In this document: positions 48,150-58,644 of the stretch, in pieces | Layout of the letters: the number at the start of each line of letters is the position of its first letter | Numbering within the stretch: the stretch's first letter is position 1 | Assembly (NCBI RefSeq): GCF_024807145.1 | Contig: NZ_JANUCA010000008.1 | Location: 141,482-205,481 of the forward strand | Reading direction: 5' to 3' | Origin: Microbacterium sp. AK031 | Lineage (GTDB): Bacteria; Actinomycetota; Actinomycetes; Actinomycetales; Microbacteriaceae | Length of the DNA: 64,000 bases | The notes under the pieces: model-generated | What the model was told of the DNA's origin: nothing | The model's input: the letters and a program-made list of their open reading frames with translations, nothing else | The model's database searches: none | Position numbers and translations under genes: made by a program

Positions 48150-50168
48150 ATGACCGCCCCCCATGCCTGGCCCGAACTGCGGGGAATCGCCTATGGCGGC
48201 GACTACAACCCCGAGCAGTGGCCGCGGGAGACCTGGCGTGAAGACGTCGAGCTCATGCGCGAGGCGGGAGTCAACCTGGTCAGCGTCGGCATCTTCTCCT
48301 GGGCGCTCATCGAGACCGCCGAAGGCGACTTCGACTTCAGCTGGCTCGACGGGCTGCTCGAGCTGCTGCACGCGAACGGCATCGCGGTCGACCTCGGCAC
48401 TCCGACTGCCTCGCCGCCGGCGTGGTTCTTCGCGGCGCATCCCGATGCAAGGGTCATCGATCGGGACGGACGCGTGATGGGCTTCGGTTCGCGCGGCATG
48501 GCATCGCACTCGTCACCCGCGTATCGGGAGGCCATCTTCCGCTACGCCGACACGCTCGCGGCGCGTTACGCGCAGCATCCGGCCGTCGTCCTCTGGCACG
48601 TGAACAACGAGTACGGCGTGCCCGTCGGAGAGGATCACTCGGCGCACGCCGCCGCAGCCTTCCGGGTATGGCTCGAGAAGAAGTACGGCACGCTCGACGG
48701 GCTCAACAGCGCATGGGGCACCGCCTTCTGGGGCCAGCACTACACCGATTGGCAGCACATCAACACGCCGGCGGTGGCGCCCAGCGTCGTCAACCCCGCT
48801 CAGCGTCTCGACTTCGCCAGGTTCACCGACCACCAGCTGCGGGAGTGCTTCATCGTCGAGCGCGACGCGATCCGCGCGCACGCCGATCAGCCGATCACGA
48901 CGAACTTCATGGCCAACCAGAGCTGGACGACCGACCTGTGGGCATGGGGCCGCGAGGTCGACATCGTCTCGGACGACCACTACCTGTGGGCCGCCGACGA
49001 AGACGCGCACATCGGGCTGGCGATCGCCGCCGACCTCAGCCGCTCGGTCGGCGGCGGCAAGCCGTGGATCCTGATGGAGCACTCCACCTCGGCCGTGAAC
49101 TGGCAACCGCGCAACATCGCCAAGCGACCGGGCGAGATGGCCCGCAACTCGCTCGCGCATCTCGGACGCGGCGCAGACGGCATCCTGTTCTTCCAGTGGC
49201 GTGCCGGCCGTTCCGGCGCCGAGAAGTTCCACTCCGCGATGCTGCCGCACGCCGGCGTGAACTCCCGCGTGTTCCGCGAGGTCACCGCACTCGGCGCCGA
49301 CCTCCAGCGGCTCGACGCTGTGCAGGGAAGCAGGGTCGAAGCCGATGTCGCGATGCTGTGGGACTTCGAGTCGTTCTGGGCGCAGGATCTCGAATGGCGT
49401 CCCACCGATGACCTTTCGCATCAGGAGCGCATCCGCGCCTTCTACGAGCGGCTCTGGCGTGACGGCATCACCTGCGACTTCGCGCTGCCAGGGCACGATC
49501 TCTCCCGGTACAAGCTCGTCATCGCGCCGGCCCAATACCTGCTGACCGCGGCGGATGCCGAGAACCTCAGCCGCTACGTCGAAGGTGGAGGCACGCTGCT
49601 CGTGTCGTACTTCTCGGCGGTCGTCGATGAGAACGACGCCGTGCACCCTGGCGGCTTCCTCGCTCCGCTGCGGGATGTGCTCGGGGTGGATGTCGAAGAG
49701 TATCTGCCTCTCCGCTCCGGCCAGACCGCGTCTGTCCAGACGCGGTCTGGCGACAGCCTCGCCGCCGACCACTGGCAGGAAGCGCTGCGCGTACAGACGG
49801 CAGAGGTCTTCGCCACCTACCAGGAGGGCCCAGCGGTCACCGAGCCCGCCATCACCCGCAACATCCGCGGCGAAGGCACCGGCTGGTACGTGAGCACCCG
49901 GCTCGACGCCGCGGGACTGGACACCCTCATGTCCACGGTCTACGCCGATGCCGGCATCGCCCGCTCCGACCTGCCTGAAGACCTCGAGGTCGTCACGCGT
50001 CAGGACGGCGACGCGGTCTACCGCATCGCCGTAAATCACGGCGAAGAGGATGCCGCGTTCCCCGTGGCCGGCCGAGAACTGCTGACGGGAACCGAAGTGA
50101 CTGAGAGCTTCACTGTCGCTGCCGGCGGCGTTGCCGTCATCCGCTCCCCGAAGCCCCGCACCACCTGA
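48150..50168 (+). CDS. Beta-galactosidase, GH42
   Basis: 672 residues, the usual GH42 length. The N-terminal TIM barrel begins GIAYGGDYNPEQWPRETW. The acid/base is E154 (WHVNNEYG) and the nucleophile E310 (WILMEHSTSAVNW). The trimerisation domain (from about 390, VAMLWDFESFW) and the small beta domain follow. There is no signal peptide, so it hydrolyses imported galactosides in the cytoplasm. The ATG at 48150 has GGAG 5 bases upstream. No sugar importer is adjacent; the hairpin region upstream is the only regulatory sign. Confidence 0.95.
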   Translation: MTAPHAWPELRGIAYGGDYNPEQWPRETWREDVELMREAGVNLVSVGIFSWALIETAEGDFDFSWLDGLLELLHANGIAVDLGTPTASPPAWFFAAHPDARVIDRDGRVMGFGSRGMASHSSPAYREAIFRYADTLAARYAQHPAVVLWHVNNEYGVPVGEDHSAHAAAAFRVWLEKKYGTLDGLNSAWGTAFWGQHYTDWQHINTPAVAPSVVNPAQRLDFARFTDHQLRECFIVERDAIRAHADQPITTNFMANQSWTTDLWAWGREVDIVSDDHYLWAADEDAHIGLAIAADLSRSVGGGKPWILMEHSTSAVNWQPRNIAKRPGEMARNSLAHLGRGADGILFFQWRAGRSGAEKFHSAMLPHAGVNSRVFREVTALGADLQRLDAVQGSRVEADVAMLWDFESFWAQDLEWRPTDDLSHQERIRAFYERLWRDGITCDFALPGHDLSRYKLVIAPAQYLLTAADAENLSRYVEGGGTLLVSYFSAVVDENDAVHPGGFLAPLRDVLGVDVEEYLPLRSGQTASVQTRSGDSLAADHWQEALRVQTAEVFATYQEGPAVTEPAITRNIRGEGTGWYVSTRLDAAGLDTLMSTVYADAGIARSDLPEDLEVVTRQDGDAVYRIAVNHGEEDAAFPVAGRELLTGTEVTESFTVAAGGVAVIRSPKPRTT

Positions 50169-50290
50169 CAACCGAATCGCGGCAGGCCGCCGCGGCATCC
50201 GCGTCGGCGCGGCCGCGGGGTGGCACCCGGCATCCGTCCCTGTCAGTATCGAGGGAACTGATCTACACCGATCTGCACGAAGGGACGACG

Positions 50291-51823
50291 ATGTCCGACC
50301 AGATTTTCATCTTCATAGCGCTGGGGCTCTACTTCGCAGCCATGCTCATCATCGGGTATCTGGCTTTTCGCCGGACGACCGATCACGAGGACTACATGCT
50401 CGGCGGGCGGAATCTGCCGCCGTGGGTTGCGGCGCTGAGCGCCGGAGCCTCCGACATGTCGGGCTGGTTGGTGATGGGTCTTCCGGGTGCCATCTACCTG
50501 TCGGGTCTCATCGAGGCGTGGATCGCCGTTGGCCTCACGATCGGCGCCTACCTGAACTGGCTGCTCGTCGCCCCGCGTCTGCGCGCGTACACGCAGGTGT
50601 CGCGCAACTCGATCACGGTGCCGAGCTTCTTCGAGAACCGGCTGCGTGACTCGTCACGGCTGCTGCGCATCCTCGCCGGCATCGTGATCCTGGTGTTCTT
50701 CACGCTGTACATCTCCAGCGGAATGGTGGCCGGTGGTTTCTTCTTCGAGACCTCCTTCAACTCCGACTATCTGCTCGGCATGGCATTGGTCGCAGGCGTC
50801 ACGCTGCTCTACACGCTGTTCGGCGGCTTCCTCGGAGCGTCGTTCACCGATGTCGTGCAGGGCCTGATGATGGTGATCGCATTGATCGTCATTCCGGTCG
50901 CGGCGGTCATCGCCATCGGCGGCTTCGGCGAGGTCGGCACCTACGTCGACCAGCTCGCACCGAACCATCTGTCACTCATCGGCGGCACGGCACTCACCGG
51001 CGGCACGATCCTCGCGATCGTCTCATCGCTCGCCTGGGGCCTGGGCTACTTCGGTCAGCCGCACATCATCGTAAGGTTCATGGCGCTGCGCAACCCGGGT
51101 CAGGCGAAATTCGCCCGCCGGATCGGCATGACGTGGATGATCATCTCCTTGATCGGCGCGGTGTTCTCCGGCTTCGTCGGAGTGGCGTACATGGCGGCCA
51201 AGGGCATCGACCTGGCCAACCCCGAGACCGTCGTGCTGGTGATGGCTCAGACGCTGCTGCATCCGTTCATCGCGGGGCTCGTGCTGGCCGCGGTGCTCGC
51301 CGCCATCATGAGCACGATCTCCAGTCAGCTCATCGTCGCCTCGTCGGCGCTCGTGGAGGACCTCTTCAAGGTGGTCAAAAAGGAGCCGTCGCCGAAGCTG
51401 TTGGTCCTTCTCGGACGGCTGACCGTGCTCGGAGTCGGCATCATCGCCGCGCTGCTGGCGCTCGTGCCGAATGACACGATCCTGGGACTCGTCTCGTTCG
51501 CGTGGGCGGGATTCGGTGCGGCGTTCGGTCCGCTGATCCTGCTCAGCCTGTTCTGGCGCAAGCTCACCAACTGGGGTGCGCTGGCCGGGATGTTCGTCGG
51601 CGCGGCCGGTGTCTTCGTGTGGAAGGCCGTGTGGCCGCAGATGTACGAGCTGCTGCCGGCGTTCATCTGCGCGACGATCGTGGCTGTCGTCGTGAGTCTG
51701 CTCACCCATCGCGAAGGATCCGAGCGACAGAACGAGATCCTGCAGGAGTTCACCGACACCGGAACGCTGTTGACGGTGAACGGCGTCGGACGCGGCGCGC
51801 GCGTCGACCGCATGACGCCGTGA
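50291..51823 (+). CDS. putP: Sodium/proline symporter PutP
   Basis: 510 residues with about 13 spans (SSS family). The N-terminal MLGGRNLPPWVAALSAGASD and the following DMSGWLVMGLPG are the PutP sodium-binding segments, and SSLAWGLGYFGQPHIIVRFM is diagnostic of the proline branch. Proline enters with Na+, for nutrition or osmoprotection. AAGGGACGACG precedes the ATG. The 122-bp gap to the GH42 gene is rich in GC palindromes (about 50180-50225) that may end transcription of that gene. Confidence 0.94.
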   Translation: MSDQIFIFIALGLYFAAMLIIGYLAFRRTTDHEDYMLGGRNLPPWVAALSAGASDMSGWLVMGLPGAIYLSGLIEAWIAVGLTIGAYLNWLLVAPRLRAYTQVSRNSITVPSFFENRLRDSSRLLRILAGIVILVFFTLYISSGMVAGGFFFETSFNSDYLLGMALVAGVTLLYTLFGGFLGASFTDVVQGLMMVIALIVIPVAAVIAIGGFGEVGTYVDQLAPNHLSLIGGTALTGGTILAIVSSLAWGLGYFGQPHIIVRFMALRNPGQAKFARRIGMTWMIISLIGAVFSGFVGVAYMAAKGIDLANPETVVLVMAQTLLHPFIAGLVLAAVLAAIMSTISSQLIVASSALVEDLFKVVKKEPSPKLLVLLGRLTVLGVGIIAALLALVPNDTILGLVSFAWAGFGAAFGPLILLSLFWRKLTNWGALAGMFVGAAGVFVWKAVWPQMYELLPAFICATIVAVVVSLLTHREGSERQNEILQEFTDTGTLLTVNGVGRGARVDRMTP

Positions 51824-51837
51824 GGTGATCAGTACAA

Positions 51838-51871
51838 GGGCGGGGCGGATGCCGCAGCATCCGCCCCGCCC
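51838..51871. terminator. Strong bidirectional terminator hairpin
   Basis: GGGCGGGGCGGATGC and GCATCCGCCCCGCCC form a perfect 15-bp stem with a CGCA loop between the convergent ends of putP and the alpha/beta hydrolase gene. There is no T-run on either side. Confidence 0.8.
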
Positions 51872-51884
51872 TCACCGCGTGTCC

Positions 51885-53379
<1,495 letters not shown>

Positions 53380-53397
53380 GGCCCTCTGGCCAGGAAA

Positions 53398-53431
53398 TAA
53401 GGCATCTGCCCGATGCTCAAGGGGTGCCTTA
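53398..53431 (+). terminator. Hairpin after the TetR gene
   Basis: TAAGGCA at 53398-53404 pairs with TGCCTTA at 53425-53431, and CCC/GGG can extend the stem inside. It is the main structure in the 107-bp gap before the small gene at 53487. Confidence 0.45.
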
Positions 53432-53486
53432 GAGCGGAGTGTTGACTCAGCGCATCAGGACGATGCGCAGCAGAGGAGTCGACATC

Positions 53487-53735
53487 ATGTACGAGCACCC
53501 GTCCTTCACCTACAACACCATCCTCGTCGAGCAGGAGCGCGTCGACCGCGCCAACGAGCTGCGGCGAGTCATCGCCGAGAACCCGTCGAGGATCGTGCCG
53601 CGCGCACATCCTGTTCGCGACCGGATTCGCGGCTGGTTCAGCGTCAGGCGAGCGGATGCCGCGGCGCAGAGTGCGCCGTCCGACAGCCCGCGCGTCATCT
53701 CCGAGCAGACCGCGCAGCCGGTGCACGCGCGGTGA
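53487..53735 (+). CDS. Small uncharacterised basic protein, 82 residues
   Basis: A short, Arg-rich protein (MYEHPSFTYNTILVEQERVD, then VRDRIRGWFSVRRADAAA) with a helical N-terminal half and a disordered tail. It has no transmembrane segment or known family. GAGGAG lies 7 bases before the ATG, which supports translation. Its last codons overlap the first of three CGCGGTGAACCCG repeats, and the LuxR gene follows. Confidence 0.6.
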   Translation: MYEHPSFTYNTILVEQERVDRANELRRVIAENPSRIVPRAHPVRDRIRGWFSVRRADAAAQSAPSDSPRVISEQTAQPVHAR

Positions 53736-53765
53736 ACCCGCGCGCGGTGAACCCGCTCGCGGTGA
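53728..53765 (+). repeat. Three copies of CGCGGTGAACCCG, 15-bp period
   Basis: Copies lie at 53728-53740, 53743-53755 and (truncated to CGCGGTGA) 53758-53765. Each contains GTGA, so three in-frame GTG codons are available ahead of the LuxR gene. Read in that frame they encode AVNPR repeats. Confidence 0.6.
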
Positions 53766-53836
53766 GTGCACTCGCGTCGCACCCATTCGCATCCGAAAGT
53801 GCCGGCCCCGATGTCGGTGGCGAGTGGGACCATGAG

Positions 53837-56686
53837 ATGGTGACGGTTCCGACGGACAGCACGGCGATGGTGGGTCGTGACGCCGACCTCGCCGAGCTGC
53901 GGCGTGCCTTCGACCGTGCGGCCGGCGGCGAATCCACGGCGGTGCTCATCGAAGGAGAGGCCGGCATCGGCAAGACGCGCCTGCTGCGGGAGTTCCAGAG
54001 TGAAGTGGCCGCGCGCGCCGACGTCCACGTCGGTCGCTGCCTCGACCTCGGAACCGCGCGCTCCGCGTACGGACCGCTCATCAGCATCCTCCGTTCGATC
54101 GTCGAGCGGCTCGGTGTCGCTGACGCGCGCGCCGCGGTCGGTGTCGGCGCCGAGGCGCTGCGTATGCTCGTCCCCGAACTCGGCGATGGTGTGGTGGCGC
54201 GAGAGCTCACGAGCCCAGACGCATTGCGGGGCGCGGTCATCGCCCTGATCGAAGCGGCTGCCGAACGGGCGCCGCAGGTTCTCGTGATCGAAGACCTGCA
54301 CTGGACCGACGACTCCACACTCGGCATGCTCTCCTTCCTGCTGCGCGCTCTGCAGTCCGGCCGCGTGCTCATGGTCATCACGTGCCGCAGCGATGACGTG
54401 CGGCGCGGCGACGCCGTGAGCCGCTTCATCGCCGAGACGAGGCGCGCACGGCTCATCGAAAGGCTCCCGCTGCGGCGTCTGGATGAAGACGCCACGCGCC
54501 GACTGGTCGAACAGCTCTCCGGCGACGCTCTCACCGAGTCGGCGCTGGAGCGTCTGATGGAGCGCGCAGAGGGCGTGCCGTTCTTCATCGAAGAGGTCGC
54601 ATGCTGCGCAGCTGGGCCGCTTCCGGATTCGCTGCGCGACATGCTGCTCGTGCGGTTCGATCAGCTCGACGACGACGCCAGGCACGTCGTGCGTGTCGCG
54701 TCGGGTGCCGAGGGGATGCTGTCGAACAGCCTTCTCGCTGAACTCGCGGGCCTTCCGGACGACCGCTTCGACGATGCCATCCGGGCGGCGGTGCGGGGCG
54801 GCATCCTCTCAGTGGACGACGAGCAATACACCTTCCGTCACGCATTGCTGCGCGAGGCGGTGCACGACGATCTACTGCCGGGTGAACGCGCGCGCCTGCA
54901 CCGCGGGTACGCCGAAGCTCTCGAGACACGAGCCGCCGTGCTCGACCGGTGCGACCGATCTTCGCTCGCTCATCACTGGCGTCTCGCCCAGGTGCCTGAT
55001 CGCGCGCTGGTCGCCTCTGTCGCCGCGATGCAGGAGGCTAAGGCGCGCTTCGCATTCGCGAGCGCGGCCAGATTCGGCGAGCTCGCCCTGGAGCTGTGGG
55101 AGCAGGTGCCGGACGCCGAGGGCGCCGTCGGTCTGTCGCACGTGCAGCTGATGCGCCAGCTCGGCTCGATCCTGCGCAATGCGGGCGAGGCGGAGCGGGC
55201 GCTCGCCGTTGCCGAGCGTGCTCTGGCAGAGGTCGACGAGAGCACCGAGCCCGCAGAGCATGCGCGGCTGCTGCGCGACAAGGGTCTGTTTCTCTCGAAC
55301 CTGGGGCTGCCGGGGGCGATGGAGCGGTTCCTCGAGGCGCTCGAGATCGTCGACCGCGCTGTCGATGACGACCAGCTGCACGCGACGCTCCTCAACGGCC
55401 TGGCCGCCAACTACATGGTCGCGTCGATGCCGCGCGAGGCGATCATCACCGCGACCCAGGCGCTCGAGATCGCCGCTCGCGTCGGAGTCGCACGTGAGAT
55501 CTCGGTCGCCCACAACCTGCGCGGCACCTGCCGCGCATACCTGGGTCAGCTCGACGAGGCCTTCGCCGATTACACCGAAGCGGCACGGTTCGCCCCTCTC
55601 AGCAACGGCGGCGCCGAGCTGCGCTATCACGTCAACTACTCCGACCTGCTGGCGCTGCTCGGCAGGCATCATGAGGCGTTCGAGGTGGCCGAAGCCGGGA
55701 TCGTGCGAGCTCGTGAGCTGGGCGTCGAACGCGCTTCTGGCACGATCATGGTGCAGAACATGGTCGAGCCGTTGCTCACGCTCGGCGACCTCGACGGCGC
55801 GACGGCGCGACTTGCGGCGGTGCCGATCGGCAAACCTCAGGTGCTCAACGATCAGTACGTCGCTCTCACCCGGATCCGTGTCCTCGCGTGGCGGGGTGAG
55901 GTCGCTGCGGCCGAGCGTCTGAACGAGGAGTGGCTGCCGTCGCTGCAGCGCACCGGCGAACTCGAAAGGCAGGTGTGGTACCGCATCGTTGAGAACGAGG
56001 TGGCGCTCGCCGTCGCCCGCGGGCACTGGCCTGAGGCGCTGGACGCGGTCGTCGCGATGACCGAAGACCACGGTTTCGTGCTGCTGCACGCGTATCGGCT
56101 GCTGCTAGAGTCCGGCTGGGTCGTGGCCGAGGCGCGAGCATCCGGAGTGGACACCGATGCGGCGGTGTCGGCGATCCGCCGGCTCTGGTCAGAACTGCCG
56201 ACCACCGTACGCGCCGATGGCTGGGCGACGATGCTCGAGGCGATGCTCGAGCCCTCCCCAGACGCACTCCGTGCGGCGATCGCTGCGTCCGAGGGATATG
56301 ACGTCCCTGCCATCATGCGCGGTGTGACCCGTCTCGAACTGGCCCGGTTGCTGGTCAGCGCAGGTGAACGAGGAGAGGCTCAGGCCGTGTTGGCGGATGC
56401 CGCGACGGTCGCGACGACGATCGGGCACGTGCCGCTGCAGGAGAGCATCGCGTCCTTCGGGCGGGCGAGCGGGATCACCGCCGAAGACCGGCCGGCCGAT
56501 GACCTCGAGCTCACCGCGCGAGAGCGGCAGGTGCTCGATCTCGTTGCTGAGGGGCTCAGCAACAAGCAGATCGGCGAGCGCCTGTTCATCAGCGCGAAGA
56601 CCGCGAGCGTGCATGTCTCGGCGATCCTGCGCAAGCTCGGCGTAGCGACACGAACCGAGGCAGCACTGGTGGTCGCCAGGCGCTGA
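53837..56686 (+). CDS. LuxR-family regulator with N-terminal AAA/STAND ATPase (LAL type)
   Basis: 949 residues from ATG 53837. The ATPase begins AMVGRDADLAELRRAF with Walker A EGEAGIGKTRLL near residue 40 and Walker B-like LVIEDLHWTDD. A long helical TPR-like middle (about 390-860) follows, and the C-terminal HTH LTARERQVLDLVAEGLSNKQ then TASVHVSAILRKLGV closes the protein. LAL regulators sense a ligand such as maltose or ATP and activate transcription. Upstream in-frame GTG codons at 53732 within the repeat are possible starts; the ATG is chosen at the usual N-terminus. The iron operon 50 bp downstream is a possible target. Confidence 0.9.
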   Translation: MVTVPTDSTAMVGRDADLAELRRAFDRAAGGESTAVLIEGEAGIGKTRLLREFQSEVAARADVHVGRCLDLGTARSAYGPLISILRSIVERLGVADARAAVGVGAEALRMLVPELGDGVVARELTSPDALRGAVIALIEAAAERAPQVLVIEDLHWTDDSTLGMLSFLLRALQSGRVLMVITCRSDDVRRGDAVSRFIAETRRARLIERLPLRRLDEDATRRLVEQLSGDALTESALERLMERAEGVPFFIEEVACCAAGPLPDSLRDMLLVRFDQLDDDARHVVRVASGAEGMLSNSLLAELAGLPDDRFDDAIRAAVRGGILSVDDEQYTFRHALLREAVHDDLLPGERARLHRGYAEALETRAAVLDRCDRSSLAHHWRLAQVPDRALVASVAAMQEAKARFAFASAARFGELALELWEQVPDAEGAVGLSHVQLMRQLGSILRNAGEAERALAVAERALAEVDESTEPAEHARLLRDKGLFLSNLGLPGAMERFLEALEIVDRAVDDDQLHATLLNGLAANYMVASMPREAIITATQALEIAARVGVAREISVAHNLRGTCRAYLGQLDEAFADYTEAARFAPLSNGGAELRYHVNYSDLLALLGRHHEAFEVAEAGIVRARELGVERASGTIMVQNMVEPLLTLGDLDGATARLAAVPIGKPQVLNDQYVALTRIRVLAWRGEVAAAERLNEEWLPSLQRTGELERQVWYRIVENEVALAVARGHWPEALDAVVAMTEDHGFVLLHAYRLLLESGWVVAEARASGVDTDAAVSAIRRLWSELPTTVRADGWATMLEAMLEPSPDALRAAIAASEGYDVPAIMRGVTRLELARLLVSAGERGEAQAVLADAATVATTIGHVPLQESIASFGRASGITAEDRPADDLELTARERQVLDLVAEGLSNKQIGERLFISAKTASVHVSAILRKLGVATRTEAALVVARR

Positions 56687-56716
56687 CGGGCGTAACTAAT
56701 CGCGAGGATTGGAGAT

Positions 56717-56735
56717 ATAGGTTAGGCTCTCCTAA
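56717..56735 (+). promoter_or_regulatory. IdeR/DtxR iron box of siderophore operon 2
   Basis: ATAGGTTAGGCTCTCCTAA matches the consensus TTAGGTTAGGCTAACCTAA at 16 of 19 positions and ends one base before the GTG start at 56737. The first half also carries a TATAGG -10-like sequence, so iron-loaded IdeR would cover the promoter. Confidence 0.85.
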
Positions 56736-56736
56736 C

Positions 56737-57573
56737 GTGAGCTCAGACCTTCTTCGCGCCGCCGGAGGCGTCCTCTGTGGCGAGAACCTCGCCCTGGGGT
56801 ACCGCAGGGATCGCGTCGTCCACGACGTCTCCCTGCAGCTTCGCCCCGGTGCCGTCACCGCCCTCATCGGTCCGAACGGCAGCGGCAAGTCGACCGTGCT
56901 GCGCGCGCTCGCCCGGCTCCACCCGGTCGACGGCGGAACAGTCCACGTGGGTGAATCCGAATCCCGAGCGCTTTCGGCACGCGAGTTCGCCAGGACGGTC
57001 GCGATGCTGTCGCAGTCCAGGCCGCATCCCTCCGGGCTCGAGATCCGTGACGTCGTCGCTTTCGGTCGACACCCGCACCGTGGCCGCTTCTCCGGAGTGA
57101 GCGATGCCGATCGTGCGGCCATCGACAGCGCACTGGCGCTGGCCGGTCTCACCGAGATGTCTCACCGTGCCGTGGATGAGCTCTCCGGTGGAGAACTGCA
57201 GCGCGTGTGGCTCGCGACGTGTCTCGCTCAGGACACCGGCATCCTGCTCCTCGACGAGCCGACCAATCATCTCGACCTGCGCTACCAGATCGAGACGCTC
57301 GACCTGGTGCGCGATCTCGCCGATCGTGGCACCGCACTCGGCGTCGTCCTCCATGATCTCGGGCACGCGGCATCCGTCGCCGATGAGGTCATCCTTCTGC
57401 ACCACGGCCGGGTCCGCGCCAGCGGCCTTCCGGCCGACGTGCTCACCTCCGAGAACCTCTCCGACGTGTACGGACTGCACATCGACACCGTCGTCGACGA
57501 CGAGACAGGCCACGTCCGCGTGCTCCCGCGCGGACGACACCAGATGCGGCGACTCGTCGACGCATCGATGTGA
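56737..57573 (+). CDS. Siderophore ABC importer ATPase (system 2)
   Basis: 278 residues. Walker A GPNGSGKSTVL, Q-loop AMLSQSRPHP, signature ELSGGELQRVWLA, Walker B ILLLDEPTNHLDL and H-loop VVLHDLGHAA are complete for the FepC/FhuC branch. The GTG lies directly after the IdeR box with no ribosome site, so a short-leader or leaderless start is probable. It is first in the operon, which is unusual: the ATPase is normally last. Confidence 0.92.
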   Translation: MSSDLLRAAGGVLCGENLALGYRRDRVVHDVSLQLRPGAVTALIGPNGSGKSTVLRALARLHPVDGGTVHVGESESRALSAREFARTVAMLSQSRPHPSGLEIRDVVAFGRHPHRGRFSGVSDADRAAIDSALALAGLTEMSHRAVDELSGGELQRVWLATCLAQDTGILLLDEPTNHLDLRYQIETLDLVRDLADRGTALGVVLHDLGHAASVADEVILLHHGRVRASGLPADVLTSENLSDVYGLHIDTVVDDETGHVRVLPRGRHQMRRLVDASM

Positions 57574-57602
57574 TGAACACAGAACGAGTGAACAGAGGAA
57601 GC

Positions 57603-58634
57603 ATGAAGAAGACCCCGATCATCGCGCTCGCTACCGCCGGCATCCTGGCGCTGGTGCTCTCCGGCTGCGGCACCACCCAGGTCGCCGCGCAGAACAGCGC
57701 CGCTCCCGAGTCCGTGGCAAGCGAGGACTGCGCGGCAGATGAGACGACCACATCGACCGGTCCGGTCACGTTGACCGACGACTTCGGCCGCACCGTCGAG
57801 CTCGATAAGCCCGCCGAGCGCGTCGCCGTGCTCGAATGGCAGCAGATCGAAGATGCCCTGACACTCTGCGTGACGCCCGTCGCCGTGGCCGATGCCGAGG
57901 GCTACACGACCTGGGACACCGCAGAGGCGCTGCCGGAAGGTGTGGTCGATGTTGGCACACGACAGGAGCCGAACCTCGACGCGCTGTTCGCCACCAACCC
58001 CGACCTGGTGATCGTCGAGGCATCCGGCCCCGACGACGAGATCATCTCCCAGCTCGAGGCATACGACGTGCCGGTCATCGCGACGATCGGTGCGGATGCC
58101 GCCGATCCGATCGCGAAGATGCTCGCCACCTTCGACCTCATCGCGCAGGCCACGGGCCGTGAAGAGCGCGCCGACCTCGTCAAGGACGAGTTCGACGCCT
58201 ACCTCGCAGATGCCAAGGGCACGCTCGCGGACGCCGACCTCCCCACCACCGACTTCGTGTTCTTCGACGGCTGGATCGACGGCGGCAACGTCGCACTGCG
58301 TCCCTTCGGACAGGGATCCCTGATCGGCGAGCTGGGTGAGGAGCTCGGTCTCACGAATGCGTGGACCGGCGAGGTCGACGCGGCATACGGCCTCGGCCAG
58401 ACCGACATCGAAGGCATGCTCGCTGTCGGCGACGCGACCCTGCTGCACACCGGCACGGTCGGCGATGACTCGGATGAGTTCCTCGCGGCCCTCGACGGCA
58501 ACAGCATCTGGAAGACCGTCCCCGCCGTGGCGGAGGAGCGGATCTACGCCTTCCCGGCCGGCATCTGGACCTTCGGCGGTCCCCGCTCGGCGCAGCAGAT
58601 CATCGACGCGTACGTCGCGACGCTGAGCGAATGA
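57603..58634 (+). CDS. Ferric-siderophore-binding lipoprotein (system 2)
   Basis: 343 residues. Lipobox VLSGC puts the lipidated Cys at 22. The FhuD-like mature part begins TLTDDFGRTVELDKPAERV after a Ser/Thr/Asp-rich linker containing one extra Cys (DCAADET). WQQIEDALTLCVTPVAVADA and QEPNLDALFATNPDLVIV are typical. AGAGGAAGC precedes the ATG. It works with the fused permease and ATPase of the same operon; its sequence differs clearly from system 1, so a different siderophore is expected. Confidence 0.92.
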   Translation: MKKTPIIALATAGILALVLSGCGTTQVAAQNSAAPESVASEDCAADETTTSTGPVTLTDDFGRTVELDKPAERVAVLEWQQIEDALTLCVTPVAVADAEGYTTWDTAEALPEGVVDVGTRQEPNLDALFATNPDLVIVEASGPDDEIISQLEAYDVPVIATIGADAADPIAKMLATFDLIAQATGREERADLVKDEFDAYLADAKGTLADADLPTTDFVFFDGWIDGGNVALRPFGQGSLIGELGEELGLTNAWTGEVDAAYGLGQTDIEGMLAVGDATLLHTGTVGDDSDEFLAALDGNSIWKTVPAVAEERIYAFPAGIWTFGGPRSAQQIIDAYVATLSE

Positions 58635-58644
58635 CCCTGAGCAA

